DNA of 64,000 nucleotides from Poriferisodalis sp965226645 (GCA_965226645.1 CBDDDL010000002.1:186001-250000); one strand, 5' to 3'; numbered from the stretch's first letter, positions 1 to 8,845 are shown. Numbers and translations: made by a program. The notes: generated by a model from the letters alone, not told the origin.

Positions 1-612
1 GGTGAGGTCGACTACTCGCTCGACCTCGGGGATCAGCTCGCGCAGTGTCTTCTCGATGCCGGCGGTGACCGTGGCGTTGGCCATGCCGCAGCCCTGGCAG
101 CCCCCGCCGAGTCGAACGACAACAGTGTCGCCCTCGACGGTGACCAGTTCGGCGAAGCCGCCGTGGGCGGCAATCGACGGATTGATGCGCTTGGTGAGCA
201 CTTCGCGGACGTTTTCCTCGACCGTGCCGTCAAGCTCGAGCGCAGCATTGGGGCCAAGGTCGGGCCGGTTCGGGTTGCGCAGCACCAGGCCCGGCTGATT
301 CTGATTCGACGGCAGGTCCAGCGAGGCGCCGTTGAGCTTGACAACGTCGCGGTCGGGAATCAGCACCGTCAAGCCGCCGCCGATTGCGAACGGCACGTCG
401 GACGAGTCGGCTTCGGTCAGCAGCTCGAAAGCGAGGTCGTAGGTGTAATCGACGCCTTGCGCGCCCGTTATCTCGATGCGGAGCGCCAGCTTGTCGCCGT
501 CGACCTCGCTGTCGCGCAGTTCGATCACCTTGGAGAGCGCAGCCGGCGCGACTTCGAAGGTCTCGCGCCGCGTCTCCATCATCGACTCGCGCACAGTGTC
601 GCTTAGGGTCAT
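1..612 (-). CDS. NfuA-like Fe-S cluster carrier (3' end outside window)
   Basis: The gene runs off the left edge, so only its first 204 codons are visible, read from the ATG at 612-610. The first half resembles an A-type (HesB/IscA) domain but has no cysteines: where IscA would carry its C-terminal CGCG the protein reads GLVLRNPNRPDLGP. The second half is a NifU C-terminal domain with GGCQGCGMANATV, giving a CxxC at about residues 170 and 173. A degenerate A-type domain followed by a CxxC NifU domain is the NfuA layout. That family binds a 4Fe-4S cluster between two subunits and passes it to apo-enzymes in the cytosol. The missing C-terminus should be only a few residues. The domain reading is secure; the exact client proteins are unknown. 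Confidence 0.85.
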   Translation of the reverse strand, partial: MTLSDTVRESMMETRRETFEVAPAALSKVIELRDSEVDGDKLALRIEITGAQGVDYTYDLAFELLTEADSSDVPFAIGGGLTVLIPDRDVVKLNGASLDLPSNQNQPGLVLRNPNRPDLGPNAALELDGTVEENVREVLTKRINPSIAAHGGFAELVTVEGDTVVVRLGGGCQGCGMANATVTAGIEKTLRELIPEVERVVDLT

Positions 613-761
613 GCGGTCAGCCTACTGACGACGCCTGTCGAGTCCGAGGGCAGACCGGGGCTGAGCAACGACAGCGCTGTAGTGTCCGGCCGGTTCGTTG
701 GGGTGCGTGGGCTCGGATCCGCTACACCGGCCCGGCGAAGCGAACGCTAGGAGGACGACCG

Positions 762-1745
762 ATGGCATTCCGTGCGCTGATGCTCCATCAGCAGGACCGC
801 AAAGTCACCGCTGAGCTTGCCGATGTCGACGAGTCCCGGCTGCCGGACGGCAACGTCACCGTTGCGGTTGACTACAGCACCCTCAACTACAAGGATGGGA
901 TGATCCTGGGCGGCATCGGCCGGCTGGTGCGCAACTATCCCCATGTGCCGGGCATCGACTTCGCCGGCGTGGTGGAAGCGTCCGACGACCGCCGATTCGC
1001 GCCCCGAGACCGCGTGGTACTGACCGGTTGGCGGGTCGGAGAGGTGCATTGGGGCGGTTACGCCGAGCGGGCAAGGGTGAGCGGCGACTGGCTGGTTCGG
1101 CTGCCCGACGGGCTGTCCACCTTGGACGCGATGACGATCGGCACCGCTGGGTTCACCTCGATGCTCGCTATGGCTGCACTTGAGGATCACGGCATCGGTT
1201 CGGGGCCAGTTCTCGTGACCGGCGCCGCCGGTGGTGTCGGCAGCGTCGCGGTCCAGTTGCTGTCCGCCGCAGGACACGAAGTCGCCGCCTCAACAGGTCG
1301 ACCGCAGACGGCTGACTACCTCCGGAGCCTGGGGGCCACTGAGATCATCGACCGGGCCGAGCTGGCTGAGCCACCACAGCGACCGCTGGGCAGCGAACGA
1401 TTCGGCGGCTGTGTGGACGCGGTCGGCGGTACGACGCTCGCCAACGCGCTGACGCAGATGTCCTACGGATCGAGTGTGGCGGCGTGCGGTCTCGCAGGTG
1501 GCAACGGCCTGGACACCACGGTGATCCCCTTCCTGCTGCGCGGCGTGAACCTGCTGGGCATCGACTCGGTGATGTGCCCGTTCGAGCCGCGACAGCGCGC
1601 CTGGGAACGCCTCGATCAGCTGGCCGACCGTGACCTGCTGGCCTCGATGGCCACAACCGTGGGCCTCGGCGACGTCGCTGCGCTGGGGCCGAAGATCCTC
1701 GCCGGTGAGGTCCAGGGCCGAACAGTCGTAGACGTGCGCGCCTGA
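762..1745 (+). CDS. AcuI/YhdH-type acrylyl-CoA reductase or quinone oxidoreductase
   Basis: The protein has 327 residues and belongs to the zinc-free medium-chain dehydrogenase/reductase superfamily. The start is fixed by AGGAGG at 749-754 and the ATG at 762. The N-terminal GroES-like part contains STLNYKDGMI and HVPGIDFAGVV, and the Rossmann fold contains VTGAAGGVGSVAVQLL for NADPH. These, with NYKD and the late LGIDSVMCP segment, are typical of the YhdH/AcuI subgroup, which reduces acrylyl-CoA or related enoyl substrates with NADPH. It is divergent from the Fe-S carrier upstream and looks monocistronic. Assignment to AcuI activity rather than a general quinone reductase is an inference from subgroup similarity. 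Confidence 0.85.
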   Translation: MAFRALMLHQQDRKVTAELADVDESRLPDGNVTVAVDYSTLNYKDGMILGGIGRLVRNYPHVPGIDFAGVVEASDDRRFAPRDRVVLTGWRVGEVHWGGYAERARVSGDWLVRLPDGLSTLDAMTIGTAGFTSMLAMAALEDHGIGSGPVLVTGAAGGVGSVAVQLLSAAGHEVAASTGRPQTADYLRSLGATEIIDRAELAEPPQRPLGSERFGGCVDAVGGTTLANALTQMSYGSSVAACGLAGGNGLDTTVIPFLLRGVNLLGIDSVMCPFEPRQRAWERLDQLADRDLLASMATTVGLGDVAALGPKILAGEVQGRTVVDVRA

Positions 1746-1869
1746 AAGACCGCTGGGCTACGCGGCGAGGCCCTGGCTCAAGCGGCCCGTAAGCGCAGCA
1801 CGCAGGAGCGGGAGGCAAGCGGCTTCACCGCGCAGGCCGTGACCTCTCCGCGCGGCGTCGCCGCCCTGG

Positions 1870-2007
1870 TCAGAGCACCGACGTGATCGCGGCGAATCCA
1901 GTGAGCAGCATCGCTGCGACAATCAGGATCGCGGTCCACCACAATCCTGGGCTGCGCTGGCGCAGGGGGCGGAGATTTCCCGCAGCGTCGTATCGATTCA
2001 GTGGCAT
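1870..2007 (-). CDS. 45-residue single-pass membrane protein (hypothetical)
   Basis: A short frame starts with MPLNRYDAAGNLRP at 2007 and ends with TGA at 1872-1870. It encodes a polar, basic N-terminus (RPLRQRSPG) and one hydrophobic helix, LWWTAILIVAAMLLTGFAA, with no cleavage signal. It begins 9 bases after the stop of the DUF4333 lipoprotein and is on the same strand, so the two could be one transcript. No family is recognised. A clear transmembrane profile and tight spacing are the only support; it could be a chance frame in high-GC DNA. Confidence 0.45.
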   Translation of the reverse strand: MPLNRYDAAGNLRPLRQRSPGLWWTAILIVAAMLLTGFAAITSVL

Positions 2008-2016
2008 CGTTGCGTC

Positions 2017-2571
2017 CTACGAACCCTTCAGCTTCCAGTCAGTGGCGCCGATCTCGTTCTGGACCTTCACCTCGATGTCTTGAGTGAGACCCGTGTCCGA
2101 TTGCTCGAGCGTGCACAGGAACGTCTGGCCGACCGGTACCACCAGATACAGGCTGTTGCCGCAATCTGCCTGAACGTCGAAACCCAGGTCGACGGCGGCT
2201 TCGGCCGCCAAGCCTGTCTCCTTCGCGATGACCTGCATCACGGCATGACGAGGACGGATCTCCTTGCGGCCCTGCGCATCGATGATGGTGACTTGCGCCT
2301 CGTAAAACTCGTTCTCCACCAGACCATCGCAAAGGAAACTGGATCCGGGCCGGATCGGGGCATCAGGTGGACAGTTGATGTCTGCGATCTCAGCCGGAGC
2401 CACCACGCTTTGCAGGTAGTTCTGCACCTCACGCTCGATCGAAGTCTGTTCCGGCTCCCCGCCGCATGCAGCTGCAAGCATGCCGACGGCGGCCACAAGC
2501 GCTGCGAGAGTCGCCGACCGCTTCTTCGGCATCGGCGACGCCATCCGCAGCCGCGCAAATCGCCCTGGCAT
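2017..2571 (-). CDS. lipoprotein with two DUF4333-like domains
   Basis: The 184-residue protein has a basic n-region (MPGRFARLRMASPMPKKRS), a hydrophobic core and the lipobox LAAAC, so it should be lipid-anchored outside the membrane. Two cysteine-paired modules follow: INCPPDAPIRPGSSFLCDG and ADCGNSLYLVVPVGQTFLC, each with the Cys-17/18-Cys spacing seen in DUF4333 domains of actinobacterial secreted proteins. The start at 2571 was chosen because GGAG lies about 9 bases upstream; MPKK at 2532 is an alternative. Function is unknown. Confidence 0.75.
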   Translation of the reverse strand: MPGRFARLRMASPMPKKRSATLAALVAAVGMLAAACGGEPEQTSIEREVQNYLQSVVAPAEIADINCPPDAPIRPGSSFLCDGLVENEFYEAQVTIIDAQGRKEIRPRHAVMQVIAKETGLAAEAAVDLGFDVQADCGNSLYLVVPVGQTFLCTLEQSDTGLTQDIEVKVQNEIGATDWKLKGS

Positions 2572-2741
2572 ACAGCCTGACTCCAGTGCGGACGGTCTCT
2601 GCAATGTGCCGACCTCTCCCTGGGGCTCACGGGACATTAGCTCATCGCAGGAATCACTCATGCATTCAGCAGACGGGACGAAACCGCAGGTCACTGGCAA
2701 CATCTGCGAAACGTCGCGTCGCAGCCCACCGCAGGTGTTGA

Positions 2742-4382
2742 TCAGACGAAAGGGCGCTCCTGAAAACGCCCGAACACTTCGGCCAGCGTGTTGGTGACTT
2801 CGCCCACCGTGGCACGCGAACGCACCGTCTCGATCAGTTGCGGCATGAGATTGACATCGGTCTCGGCGGCACGTCGCAGCGACACCAGCGCTTCGTCGAC
2901 CGCTGCCTGATTGCGGTCTGCGCGCACCTGCGCCAACCGCTTCATCTGGCGCTGCTCGTCGTCGCTGGTGATCTTCAGCAGGTCGATGTCGTCGTCGGAG
3001 CTGCCCTCGGTGAATGCGCTCGCCCCGACGACCACACGCCTGCCGGCATTCACCTTCTTTTCGAACTCGTACGCGGCATCGGCGATCCCGGACTGGTACC
3101 AGCCGTCGTCGATCAGCCGGAACGCACCCTCGAGCATCGAGCCGTCTCCCGCAGCGTCGATGTGGGCGAACATCTCCTCGGCCTCGGCTTCGAGCTTGTC
3201 GGTGAGCTCTTCGATGAACCAGCTGCCGCCGAGCGGGTCGATGACGTTGGCCACCCCGCTCTCGTGAGCGATGATCTGCTGAGTCCGCAGCGCGATGCGA
3301 GCTGCCTTGTCGGTCGGCAGCGCCAGCGCCTCGTCCATCGAGTTGGTGTGCAGGCTCTGGGTGCCGCCCAGCACGCCGGCGAGCGCCTCGATAGCGGTAC
3401 GGGCGATGTTGATCTCGGGCTGCTGCGCCGTGAGCGACACCCCCGCCGTCTGCGTGTGAAAGCGGAGCATCATCGACCGCTCGTCCTGGGCGCCGTAGCG
3501 AACGCGCATCCAGCGCGCCCAGATGCGCCGCGCAGCGCGGTACTTGGCGATCTCTTCGAAGAAATCGATGTGCGCGTTGAAGAAGAAGCTGAGCCGCGGC
3601 GCAAACTCGTCCGTGGAAAGCCCTCGCTGTGCTGCGGACTCGACGTAGGCGAAACCGTTCGCGAGCGTGAACGCGAGTTCCTGTGCCGCCGTGGACCCGG
3701 CTTCTCGGATGTGATAGCCGCTGATGGACACCGAGTTCCAGCGCGGCATCTCGTTGGTCGCGAACTCGATCGTGTCGGCCACCAGGCGCATCGACGGGCG
3801 AGGCGGGTACACCCATTCCTTCTGCGCTTGGTACTCCTTCAAGATGTCGTTCTGGAGCGTCCCTCCGAGATTCCGCCGGTCAGCGCCCTTCTCCTCGGCA
3901 TTCGCGACGAACATCGCCCAGATGGTGGCCGCCGGGGCGTTGATGGTCATCGACGTCGTGGTGCTCTCAAGGTCGATGCCGTCGTAGAGCGCAGACATGT
4001 CCTCGATGCTGTCCACGGCGACGCCGCAACGGCCCACCTCGCCGAGGGACATGGTGTCGTCGGAGTCGAGGCCCATGAGCGTGGGCATGTCGAACGCGGT
4101 GGACAGGCCACCGCCGCCTGCGGCAAGGATTTCGTGGAACCTGGCGTTGGTGTCGGTTGGGGTGCCGAAGCCGGCGAACATTCGCATCGTCCACAGCCGG
4201 CCCCGGTAGCCGCTGGCGTGAACGCCGCGCGTGTATGGGTACTGCCCAGGCCAGCCGACTACGGCGTCAGGTTCTGCGTCGGGCGCGTAGAGGGGATCGA
4301 GCTCGATTCCGCTCATCGTTTCGAAATCGGCATCACGTGTTTGTGTGGCCGCATATTCCGACTGCCAGCGCTCGCGTGTCAC
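2742..4382 (-). CDS. B12-dependent acyl-CoA mutase, large subunit (not classical MCM)
   Basis: The 546-residue protein is the substrate-binding TIM-barrel half of the methylmalonyl-CoA mutase family: PYTRGVHASGYRGRLWT, FAGFGTPTDTN, LSTAFDMPTLMG and QNDILKEYQAQKEW are its hallmarks. The GTG at 4382 follows AGGAGG by 6 bases. There is no C-terminal B12 domain (no DxHxxG), so it must pair with a separate small subunit, which is not in this window. In classical methylmalonyl-CoA mutase the stretch after NDILKE ends in Arg207, which binds the substrate carboxylate; here the aligned residue is Gln, as in isobutyryl-CoA and 2-hydroxyisobutyryl-CoA mutases. The Tyr equivalent to Tyr89 seems kept (SGY). 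The substrate is therefore probably not methylmalonyl-CoA, but which acyl-CoA it is cannot be read here. Confidence 0.85.
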   Translation of the reverse strand: MTRERWQSEYAATQTRDADFETMSGIELDPLYAPDAEPDAVVGWPGQYPYTRGVHASGYRGRLWTMRMFAGFGTPTDTNARFHEILAAGGGGLSTAFDMPTLMGLDSDDTMSLGEVGRCGVAVDSIEDMSALYDGIDLESTTTSMTINAPAATIWAMFVANAEEKGADRRNLGGTLQNDILKEYQAQKEWVYPPRPSMRLVADTIEFATNEMPRWNSVSISGYHIREAGSTAAQELAFTLANGFAYVESAAQRGLSTDEFAPRLSFFFNAHIDFFEEIAKYRAARRIWARWMRVRYGAQDERSMMLRFHTQTAGVSLTAQQPEINIARTAIEALAGVLGGTQSLHTNSMDEALALPTDKAARIALRTQQIIAHESGVANVIDPLGGSWFIEELTDKLEAEAEEMFAHIDAAGDGSMLEGAFRLIDDGWYQSGIADAAYEFEKKVNAGRRVVVGASAFTEGSSDDDIDLLKITSDDEQRQMKRLAQVRADRNQAAVDEALVSLRRAAETDVNLMPQLIETVRSRATVGEVTNTLAEVFGRFQERPFV

Positions 4383-4462
4383 CCCGTGCCTCCTGTCGCC
4401 CGCGGCCTTGTCGATGTCTCTCCGATTCGACGCTCGCAGTGTACGCAACGGGTGCGATTGGC

Positions 4463-5320
4463 TCAGAGGCCGAGCGGAACCGCGGCGATGGGGTCAACCG
4501 GTCCACGGCCGCTTCCGAGCCGCCGTCCGCTCGATGCGGCAATCGCACGGGCGGTGAGGGCGTGTGCGCTTTCGATGGCGGCCAACAGGCGGGCACCCTT
4601 GGCAAGTTCGGCGCAGATCACCGCAGAGAACGTGTCGCCAGAGCCTCGGACGTTGCGCGTGACAATCCGGGGACCCGTCAGCAGTCGAACGCTGCCGTCG
4701 ACGAGAGCGATGTCGGTGATCGAGTCACCCGATTGCAGTCGACCCCCGGTGATGATGACGGCCTCGGGCCCAGCGGCCGCAAGCTCGTGCGCAGCGTCGA
4801 TCCATGCTTCGGGATCGTCTCCGAGTTCCCGACCGAGCAGCCGTCCGGCTTCGAGATGGTTGGGCGTCAGAACACGTGCCCGCGGCAGAAGCCGCGTCGC
4901 GACGGCGCGCTCGGCTTCAGCGGAAAGCATGGGTGTTCCAGCGCCGTTGACGAGGACGGGATCAACGACCAGCTGGGGCAGCCGACGTGCTGCGATAGAG
5001 GACACGGCGGCGATGGACTCGGTCGTCAGCAGCAGGCCCGTCTTGGTCGCCGTAATCGGCATGTCGTCAAGCACGGCCACTATTTGCGCCACGACGAACT
5101 CGGCATCGATGGGCTGCGCGCTGCGGAACTCGACGGTGTTCTGAGCTGAGACCAGCGTTACGGCGAACGCGCCGTGCACGCCGCACGCCGCGAACGCCCG
5201 CAGGTCGGCTCCAAGACCGGCCCCGCCAGATGAATCGGCACCGGCAATGGTGAGCGCCGCTGGCGACCAGGACCGCGTTGTCGGCAGCTCTGCGGCGTCA
5301 GTTGCCGTTCGCGCGGGCAT
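4463..5320 (-). CDS. thiD: hydroxymethylpyrimidine (phosphate) kinase
   Basis: A ribokinase-fold protein with the ThiD opening ALTIAGADSSGGAGLGADL, VDPVLVNGAGTPML in the middle and GSGDTFSAVICAEL at the anion hole, where the catalytic Asp sits. ThiD phosphorylates HMP and HMP-phosphate to the pyrophosphate used for thiamine. The usual GTGCT is GSGDT here, so a closely related pyridoxal-kinase role is possible. The start at 5320 (MPARTATDA) gives 285 residues, close to the family length; an upstream ATG at 5353 adds 11 residues and neither has a strong ribosome-binding site. It lies upstream of the mutase on the same strand with about 80 bases between. No other thiamine gene is nearby. Confidence 0.85.
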   Translation of the reverse strand: MPARTATDAAELPTTRSWSPAALTIAGADSSGGAGLGADLRAFAACGVHGAFAVTLVSAQNTVEFRSAQPIDAEFVVAQIVAVLDDMPITATKTGLLLTTESIAAVSSIAARRLPQLVVDPVLVNGAGTPMLSAEAERAVATRLLPRARVLTPNHLEAGRLLGRELGDDPEAWIDAAHELAAAGPEAVIITGGRLQSGDSITDIALVDGSVRLLTGPRIVTRNVRGSGDTFSAVICAELAKGARLLAAIESAHALTARAIAASSGRRLGSGRGPVDPIAAVPLGL

Positions 5321-5384
5321 GTCACCAGTACAACAGTTCAATCGCGTTCCCATCGGTCACAAAACGAACGGATTTGGGCCAAGA

Positions 5385-5464
5385 GAATCGAGCGGACCGA
5401 TTCGGGCGAGCGGGTGCGGGCGAGCGGGTGCGGGCGAAAGGAATCGAGCCGACAGATTCGGGCG
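5385..5464. repeat. nested short direct repeats between thiD and the NAD-kinase-like gene
   Basis: A 24-base unit at 5385-5408 (starts GAATCGAGC, ends GATTCGGGCG) recurs at 5441-5464 with two mismatches. Between them a 14-base unit GCGAGCGGGTGCGG is repeated perfectly in tandem at 5406-5419 and 5420-5433. They sit in the divergent intergenic region; no function is evident. Confidence 0.7.
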
Positions 5465-5561
5465 TACGGGCGCAGGCCGACGGATTGTCGCGGGCGGACT
5501 TGACGCGAATTGCCCCGACAGCGAGACCCGCGCGGTCAGGTGCTGATTAGGGTCGCCCGCA

Positions 5562-6638
5562 ATGGCTGGGAACGGTGTCGTCGGGATCATTGCGAACCCG
5601 GTCTCGGGGCGCGATATCCGGCGCGTGGCCGCACGCGGCGCAGTCTCAACGACCGAAGACAAGCGCAACCGGATCGCTCGAGCCGTGATCGGCGCGGTGA
5701 CGGCGGGTGCGACACGCATCGTGGCTATGGCTGAGCCGTTCGGCATCGCGACTGGCGCACTCACCGACCTTCGCATCGAGGCCGACATCGAGATCGTGGA
5801 CGTCGCCGCCACGGTGTCGCCCGCGGACACGGTTCGGGCCGTCGAGGCCATGCGCCTGCGCGAGGTCGGCGCGCTGGTCACGCTTGGAGGCGACGGAACC
5901 AACCGAACGGTCGCGAAGGTGTGGCCCGAATCCACCCTCGTACCGATGTCGACCGGCACCAACAACGTGTTCCCCAGCCTGACTGAGCCGACGGTTGCCG
6001 GGGCCGCCGCGGGACTGGTGGCGTGCGGAATCGTTGACGCCGACGCCTGCGCCCCCCGCTCGAAGATGATCGAAATCCACCTTGGGGACGGATTGACCGA
6101 CATTGCGCTGATCGACGCTGTCACCATCGCCGACGACTTCGTCGGAAACCGAATGCCAGCCGACGGCGCCCTGTTGCGACAGGTGCTGGTGTCACGCTCG
6201 CATCCGGCGAGCATCGGCCTGAGCTCGCTGGCAGGGCTGCTGCTCCCGTGCGGACCCGAAGAGGACGCCGCGGTCATCGTGGAGTGCGGGCCCGGCGGCC
6301 GTCCAATGCGAGTGCCCCTTGCGCCAGGGCTGTACCGCACGGTGCCGGTGCTGGCTCATCGCTGCGTCGACTTGGAGACGCCGGTCGAGCTGCGCGGTCC
6401 CGCCGTGCTGTCCTTCGACGGCGATCGAGAACACGTCATTGGCGCCGACGCAGCGGTCACAGCGGTCGTTCGCCGCAACGGACCCCGCGTCGTGAACGTG
6501 GAACGGGCAATGGAACTCGGCGCCGCAGCCGGCGTGTTCACCACCGACGCCGCTCCCACCGGCAACCGCGCACTGAACGAGCTGGGCACGATCCACTACC
6601 ACCATGCCGACGGCACCCCAGTCCGCGATTGCTGCTGA
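5562..6638 (+). CDS. NAD-kinase-fold (AcoX-like) protein
   Basis: The 358-residue protein opens with GVVGIIANPVSGRDIRR and has LVTLGGDGTNRTVAK near residue 110, the GGDGT nucleotide-binding loop of NAD kinase and diacylglycerol-kinase-like enzymes. PMSTGTNNVFP follows, matching the substrate loop of the AcoX subgroup of ATP-NAD kinases. It probably phosphorylates NAD or a small substrate in the cytosol; AcoX is usually found beside acetoin genes, which are absent here. It reads away from thiD. The C-terminal 40 residues, ending HYHHADGTPVRDCC, are not typical of NAD kinase. Confidence 0.75.
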   Translation: MAGNGVVGIIANPVSGRDIRRVAARGAVSTTEDKRNRIARAVIGAVTAGATRIVAMAEPFGIATGALTDLRIEADIEIVDVAATVSPADTVRAVEAMRLREVGALVTLGGDGTNRTVAKVWPESTLVPMSTGTNNVFPSLTEPTVAGAAAGLVACGIVDADACAPRSKMIEIHLGDGLTDIALIDAVTIADDFVGNRMPADGALLRQVLVSRSHPASIGLSSLAGLLLPCGPEEDAAVIVECGPGGRPMRVPLAPGLYRTVPVLAHRCVDLETPVELRGPAVLSFDGDREHVIGADAAVTAVVRRNGPRVVNVERAMELGAAAGVFTTDAAPTGNRALNELGTIHYHHADGTPVRDCC

Positions 6639-6780
6639 GCAACTCGCACCCGTCCGGGCCCTCTGCCGCACCCAAAGTCAATTCCTGACTAATCCAGTCG
6701 GATTTGTCACAGATCGGCGCTAGCCTGCCCCGCGACACCCGTGCACTCTCACGCACGGCACCGCCCACTGGAGGAATTCC

Positions 6781-7443
6781 ATGGCTCTCCGCCTCAACGA
6801 CATCGCACCTGACTTCACAGCCAACACCACCGAAGGCGAGATCAGCTTCCACGACTGGATCGGCGACGGATGGGCGCTGCTGTTCTCGCACCCGAAGGAC
6901 TTCACGCCGGTGTGCACAACCGAGCTTGGTGCCGTCGCCGGGCTCAAGGACGATTTTGCTGCCCGCAATTGCAAGATCATCGGCATCAGCGTCGACGGCG
7001 TAAGCGACCACGCGAACTGGAAGGCCGACATTGCATCTGCCACCGGTCACGAGGTCAACTACCCGCTGATCGGCGATCCCGAGCTGAATGTCGTGAAGCT
7101 CTACGACATGCTGCCCGCCGACACCGGCAGCACCTCACAGGGTCGCACCGCGGCACAGAACGCCACCGCTCGAACCGTGTTCATCGTCGGGCCGGACAAG
7201 ACGATCAAGGCATCGCTGACATACCCGATGACCACCGGCCGCAACTTCGCCGAGATCCTGCGACTCCTGGATTCGTGCCAGTTGACGGCCGCCGAACAGG
7301 TCGCAACGCCTGCCAACTGGCAACAGGGCGACGACGTCATCATCGTGCCCGCAGTGTCCAACGAGGCTGCCGCCGAGAAGTACCCCAACGGGTGGGAAGC
7401 CCCGCTTCCGTACCTGCGCCTGGTGCCGCAGCCGGGCACCTGA
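6781..7443 (+). CDS. 1-Cys (Prx6-type) peroxiredoxin
   Basis: The 220-residue protein has the peroxidatic motif FTPVCTTEL (Cys at about residue 45) after LLFSHPKDF, and the long C-terminal extension of the Prx6/AhpC-TSA 1-Cys class (ATPANWQQGDDVIIVPAVS, then EKYPNG). It reduces hydrogen peroxide and alkyl peroxides in the cytosol; in an organism with mycothiol the reductant may be mycothiol or mycoredoxin, which is inference. The start is set by GGAGG at 6771-6775. It ends convergent to pncB with a hairpin between. Confidence 0.93.
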   Translation: MALRLNDIAPDFTANTTEGEISFHDWIGDGWALLFSHPKDFTPVCTTELGAVAGLKDDFAARNCKIIGISVDGVSDHANWKADIASATGHEVNYPLIGDPELNVVKLYDMLPADTGSTSQGRTAAQNATARTVFIVGPDKTIKASLTYPMTTGRNFAEILRLLDSCQLTAAEQVATPANWQQGDDVIIVPAVSNEAAAEKYPNGWEAPLPYLRLVPQPGT

Positions 7444-7507
7444 GCGACGCGCCAGCGTCAAAGACCAAAGCGGCACCACAACAACACAGTGCCGCAGCCG
7501 GGCACCT
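7423..7507. repeat. 19-bp direct repeat duplicating the peroxiredoxin 3' end
   Basis: The last codons of the peroxiredoxin gene, GTGCCGCAGCCGGGCACCT at 7423-7441, recur without mismatch at 7489-7507, each copy followed by a base that completes a stop codon (TGA and TAG). The 47 bases between look non-coding. This resembles a small duplication scar. Confidence 0.8.
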
Positions 7508-7510
7508 AGC

Positions 7511-7535
7511 AGTCCCCCGGCGCAACGCCGGGACT
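7511..7535. terminator. hairpin between convergent peroxiredoxin and pncB genes
   Basis: AGTC-CC-CCGGCG pairs with CGCCGGGACT across a CAA loop, a 10-bp GC-rich stem with a two-base bulge. It lies just after the peroxiredoxin gene and touches the pncB stop, so it can serve both strands. There is no long T-run. Confidence 0.55.
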
Positions 7536-8845
7536 CAGATCATTTCCGGGTCAACCGCAACCTCGGCTTCGAAGGCCGGGGCTCCACTGAGACTGCGCAT
7601 CGATGGCGGCAGTTCGGCACGAACGCGCTGGTGGAAACGGCGGTCTTGGCTCAGCGTGTAGGGGTAGACGACTCGACCTGCGCGCACGAGCGGTACATGC
7701 AATGGCCGGCTGTCGGCCGGACCGGGCCGATCCCGCTCGACAAGCACCTCGGCCGTCGCGATGCCGTCGCGGAGCACCCGGTACGGCCGTACGACGCCGC
7801 CGCGGGTGGCCTTGCCCTCGGATTCCTTGTGCACCGGGACGACCGGCTCGAACGTTCCCGAGCGGCGGGCTACTGCCACCGCCTTGTACACCATGCCTGC
7901 GGTGGCATGACCCGAGCCCACGACGAGCTGAGTGCCCACGCCGTAGCCATCCACCGGCAGATCGGCAAGGTCGGCAATGCGGTACTCGTCGAGATCACCC
8001 GACACCACGATGCGGGTCGCTTCCGCGCCGGCATCGTCGAGCCACTGGCGAACCCGCGGGACTTCTGCGGCCAAGTCGCCGGAGTCGATCCGCACGGCTC
8101 CGGGCACACCGCCGAGCCGCTTCGCCGCGGCGAGACCGCGTTCGAGCCCGGTCCGCAGGTCGTAGGTATCGATGAGCAGTGTGGTCTCGAGGCCGTGGGC
8201 TCGCATCTGAGCCTCGAACGCCGCCTCTTCGTCGTGATGGGCCAGCGTGAATGCGTGGGCCGCAGTGCCGGCGGTCGGAAGCCCGAATTGCCTCCCGGCC
8301 AGCAGATTCGAAGTGGCGTCGAAGCCGACCAGCCACGCGGCCCGTGCCGCTGCAACGGCCGCCAGTTCGTGAGTGCGCCGCCCGCCCATCTCAATGAGGT
8401 GCCGACCCGTTGCAGCATCGTGCATCCGGGCCGCCGCCGAGGCCACAGCGCAGTCGTGATTCAGCACCGACAGCACCAGCGTCTCCACCAACAGCGCGGC
8501 ACCGAACGAGGCGTCCACCCGCAGCACCGGGCTGCCGGGCACGTAGAAGTCGCCCTCCCGGTAACTCCAGACGTCGCCGTCGAATCGGAACGTCGCGAGA
8601 TGTTCAAGCACCCCGTCGCTGAAGCGGCCCAACCCAGCGAGATAGTCCAGATCTTCAGGTTCGAATCGGTAGTCGGCGAGCAGCTGAGCCAGACGGCCCG
8701 GCCCCGCCACGACGCCGTAACCGCGACCGGGCGGCAACCGACGAGCAAACACCTCGAAGCACGAGCGACGCGAGGCGACCCCCGACTGCAGCGCTGCATC
8801 GAGCATCGTCAGCTCGTACAGGTCGGTCATCAACGCCGTGCCCAT
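7535..8845 (-). CDS. pncB: nicotinate phosphoribosyltransferase
   Basis: The 436-residue protein starts MGTALMTDLYELTML, the conserved NAPRTase N-terminus, and has PTAGTAAHAFTLAHHDEEAAF, where the histidine after TAA is the residue autophosphorylated by ATP in this family, and the PRPP-site region GAVRIDSGDLAAEVPRVRQW. It converts nicotinate plus PRPP to nicotinate mononucleotide in NAD salvage. MTDLYE at 8830 is an equally possible start. It stands alone, divergent from the next gene. Confidence 0.93.
   Translation of the reverse strand: MGTALMTDLYELTMLDAALQSGVASRRSCFEVFARRLPPGRGYGVVAGPGRLAQLLADYRFEPEDLDYLAGLGRFSDGVLEHLATFRFDGDVWSYREGDFYVPGSPVLRVDASFGAALLVETLVLSVLNHDCAVASAAARMHDAATGRHLIEMGGRRTHELAAVAAARAAWLVGFDATSNLLAGRQFGLPTAGTAAHAFTLAHHDEEAAFEAQMRAHGLETTLLIDTYDLRTGLERGLAAAKRLGGVPGAVRIDSGDLAAEVPRVRQWLDDAGAEATRIVVSGDLDEYRIADLADLPVDGYGVGTQLVVGSGHATAGMVYKAVAVARRSGTFEPVVPVHKESEGKATRGGVVRPYRVLRDGIATAEVLVERDRPGPADSRPLHVPLVRAGRVVYPYTLSQDRRFHQRVRAELPPSMRSLSGAPAFEAEVAVDPEMI

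Noticed and set aside
2838..5144. Long plus-strand open frame over the mutase and thiD genes
   Set aside because: It lies opposite two clear genes and its protein is Arg/Val-rich with no recognisable domain, a shadow caused by GC-rich third positions.
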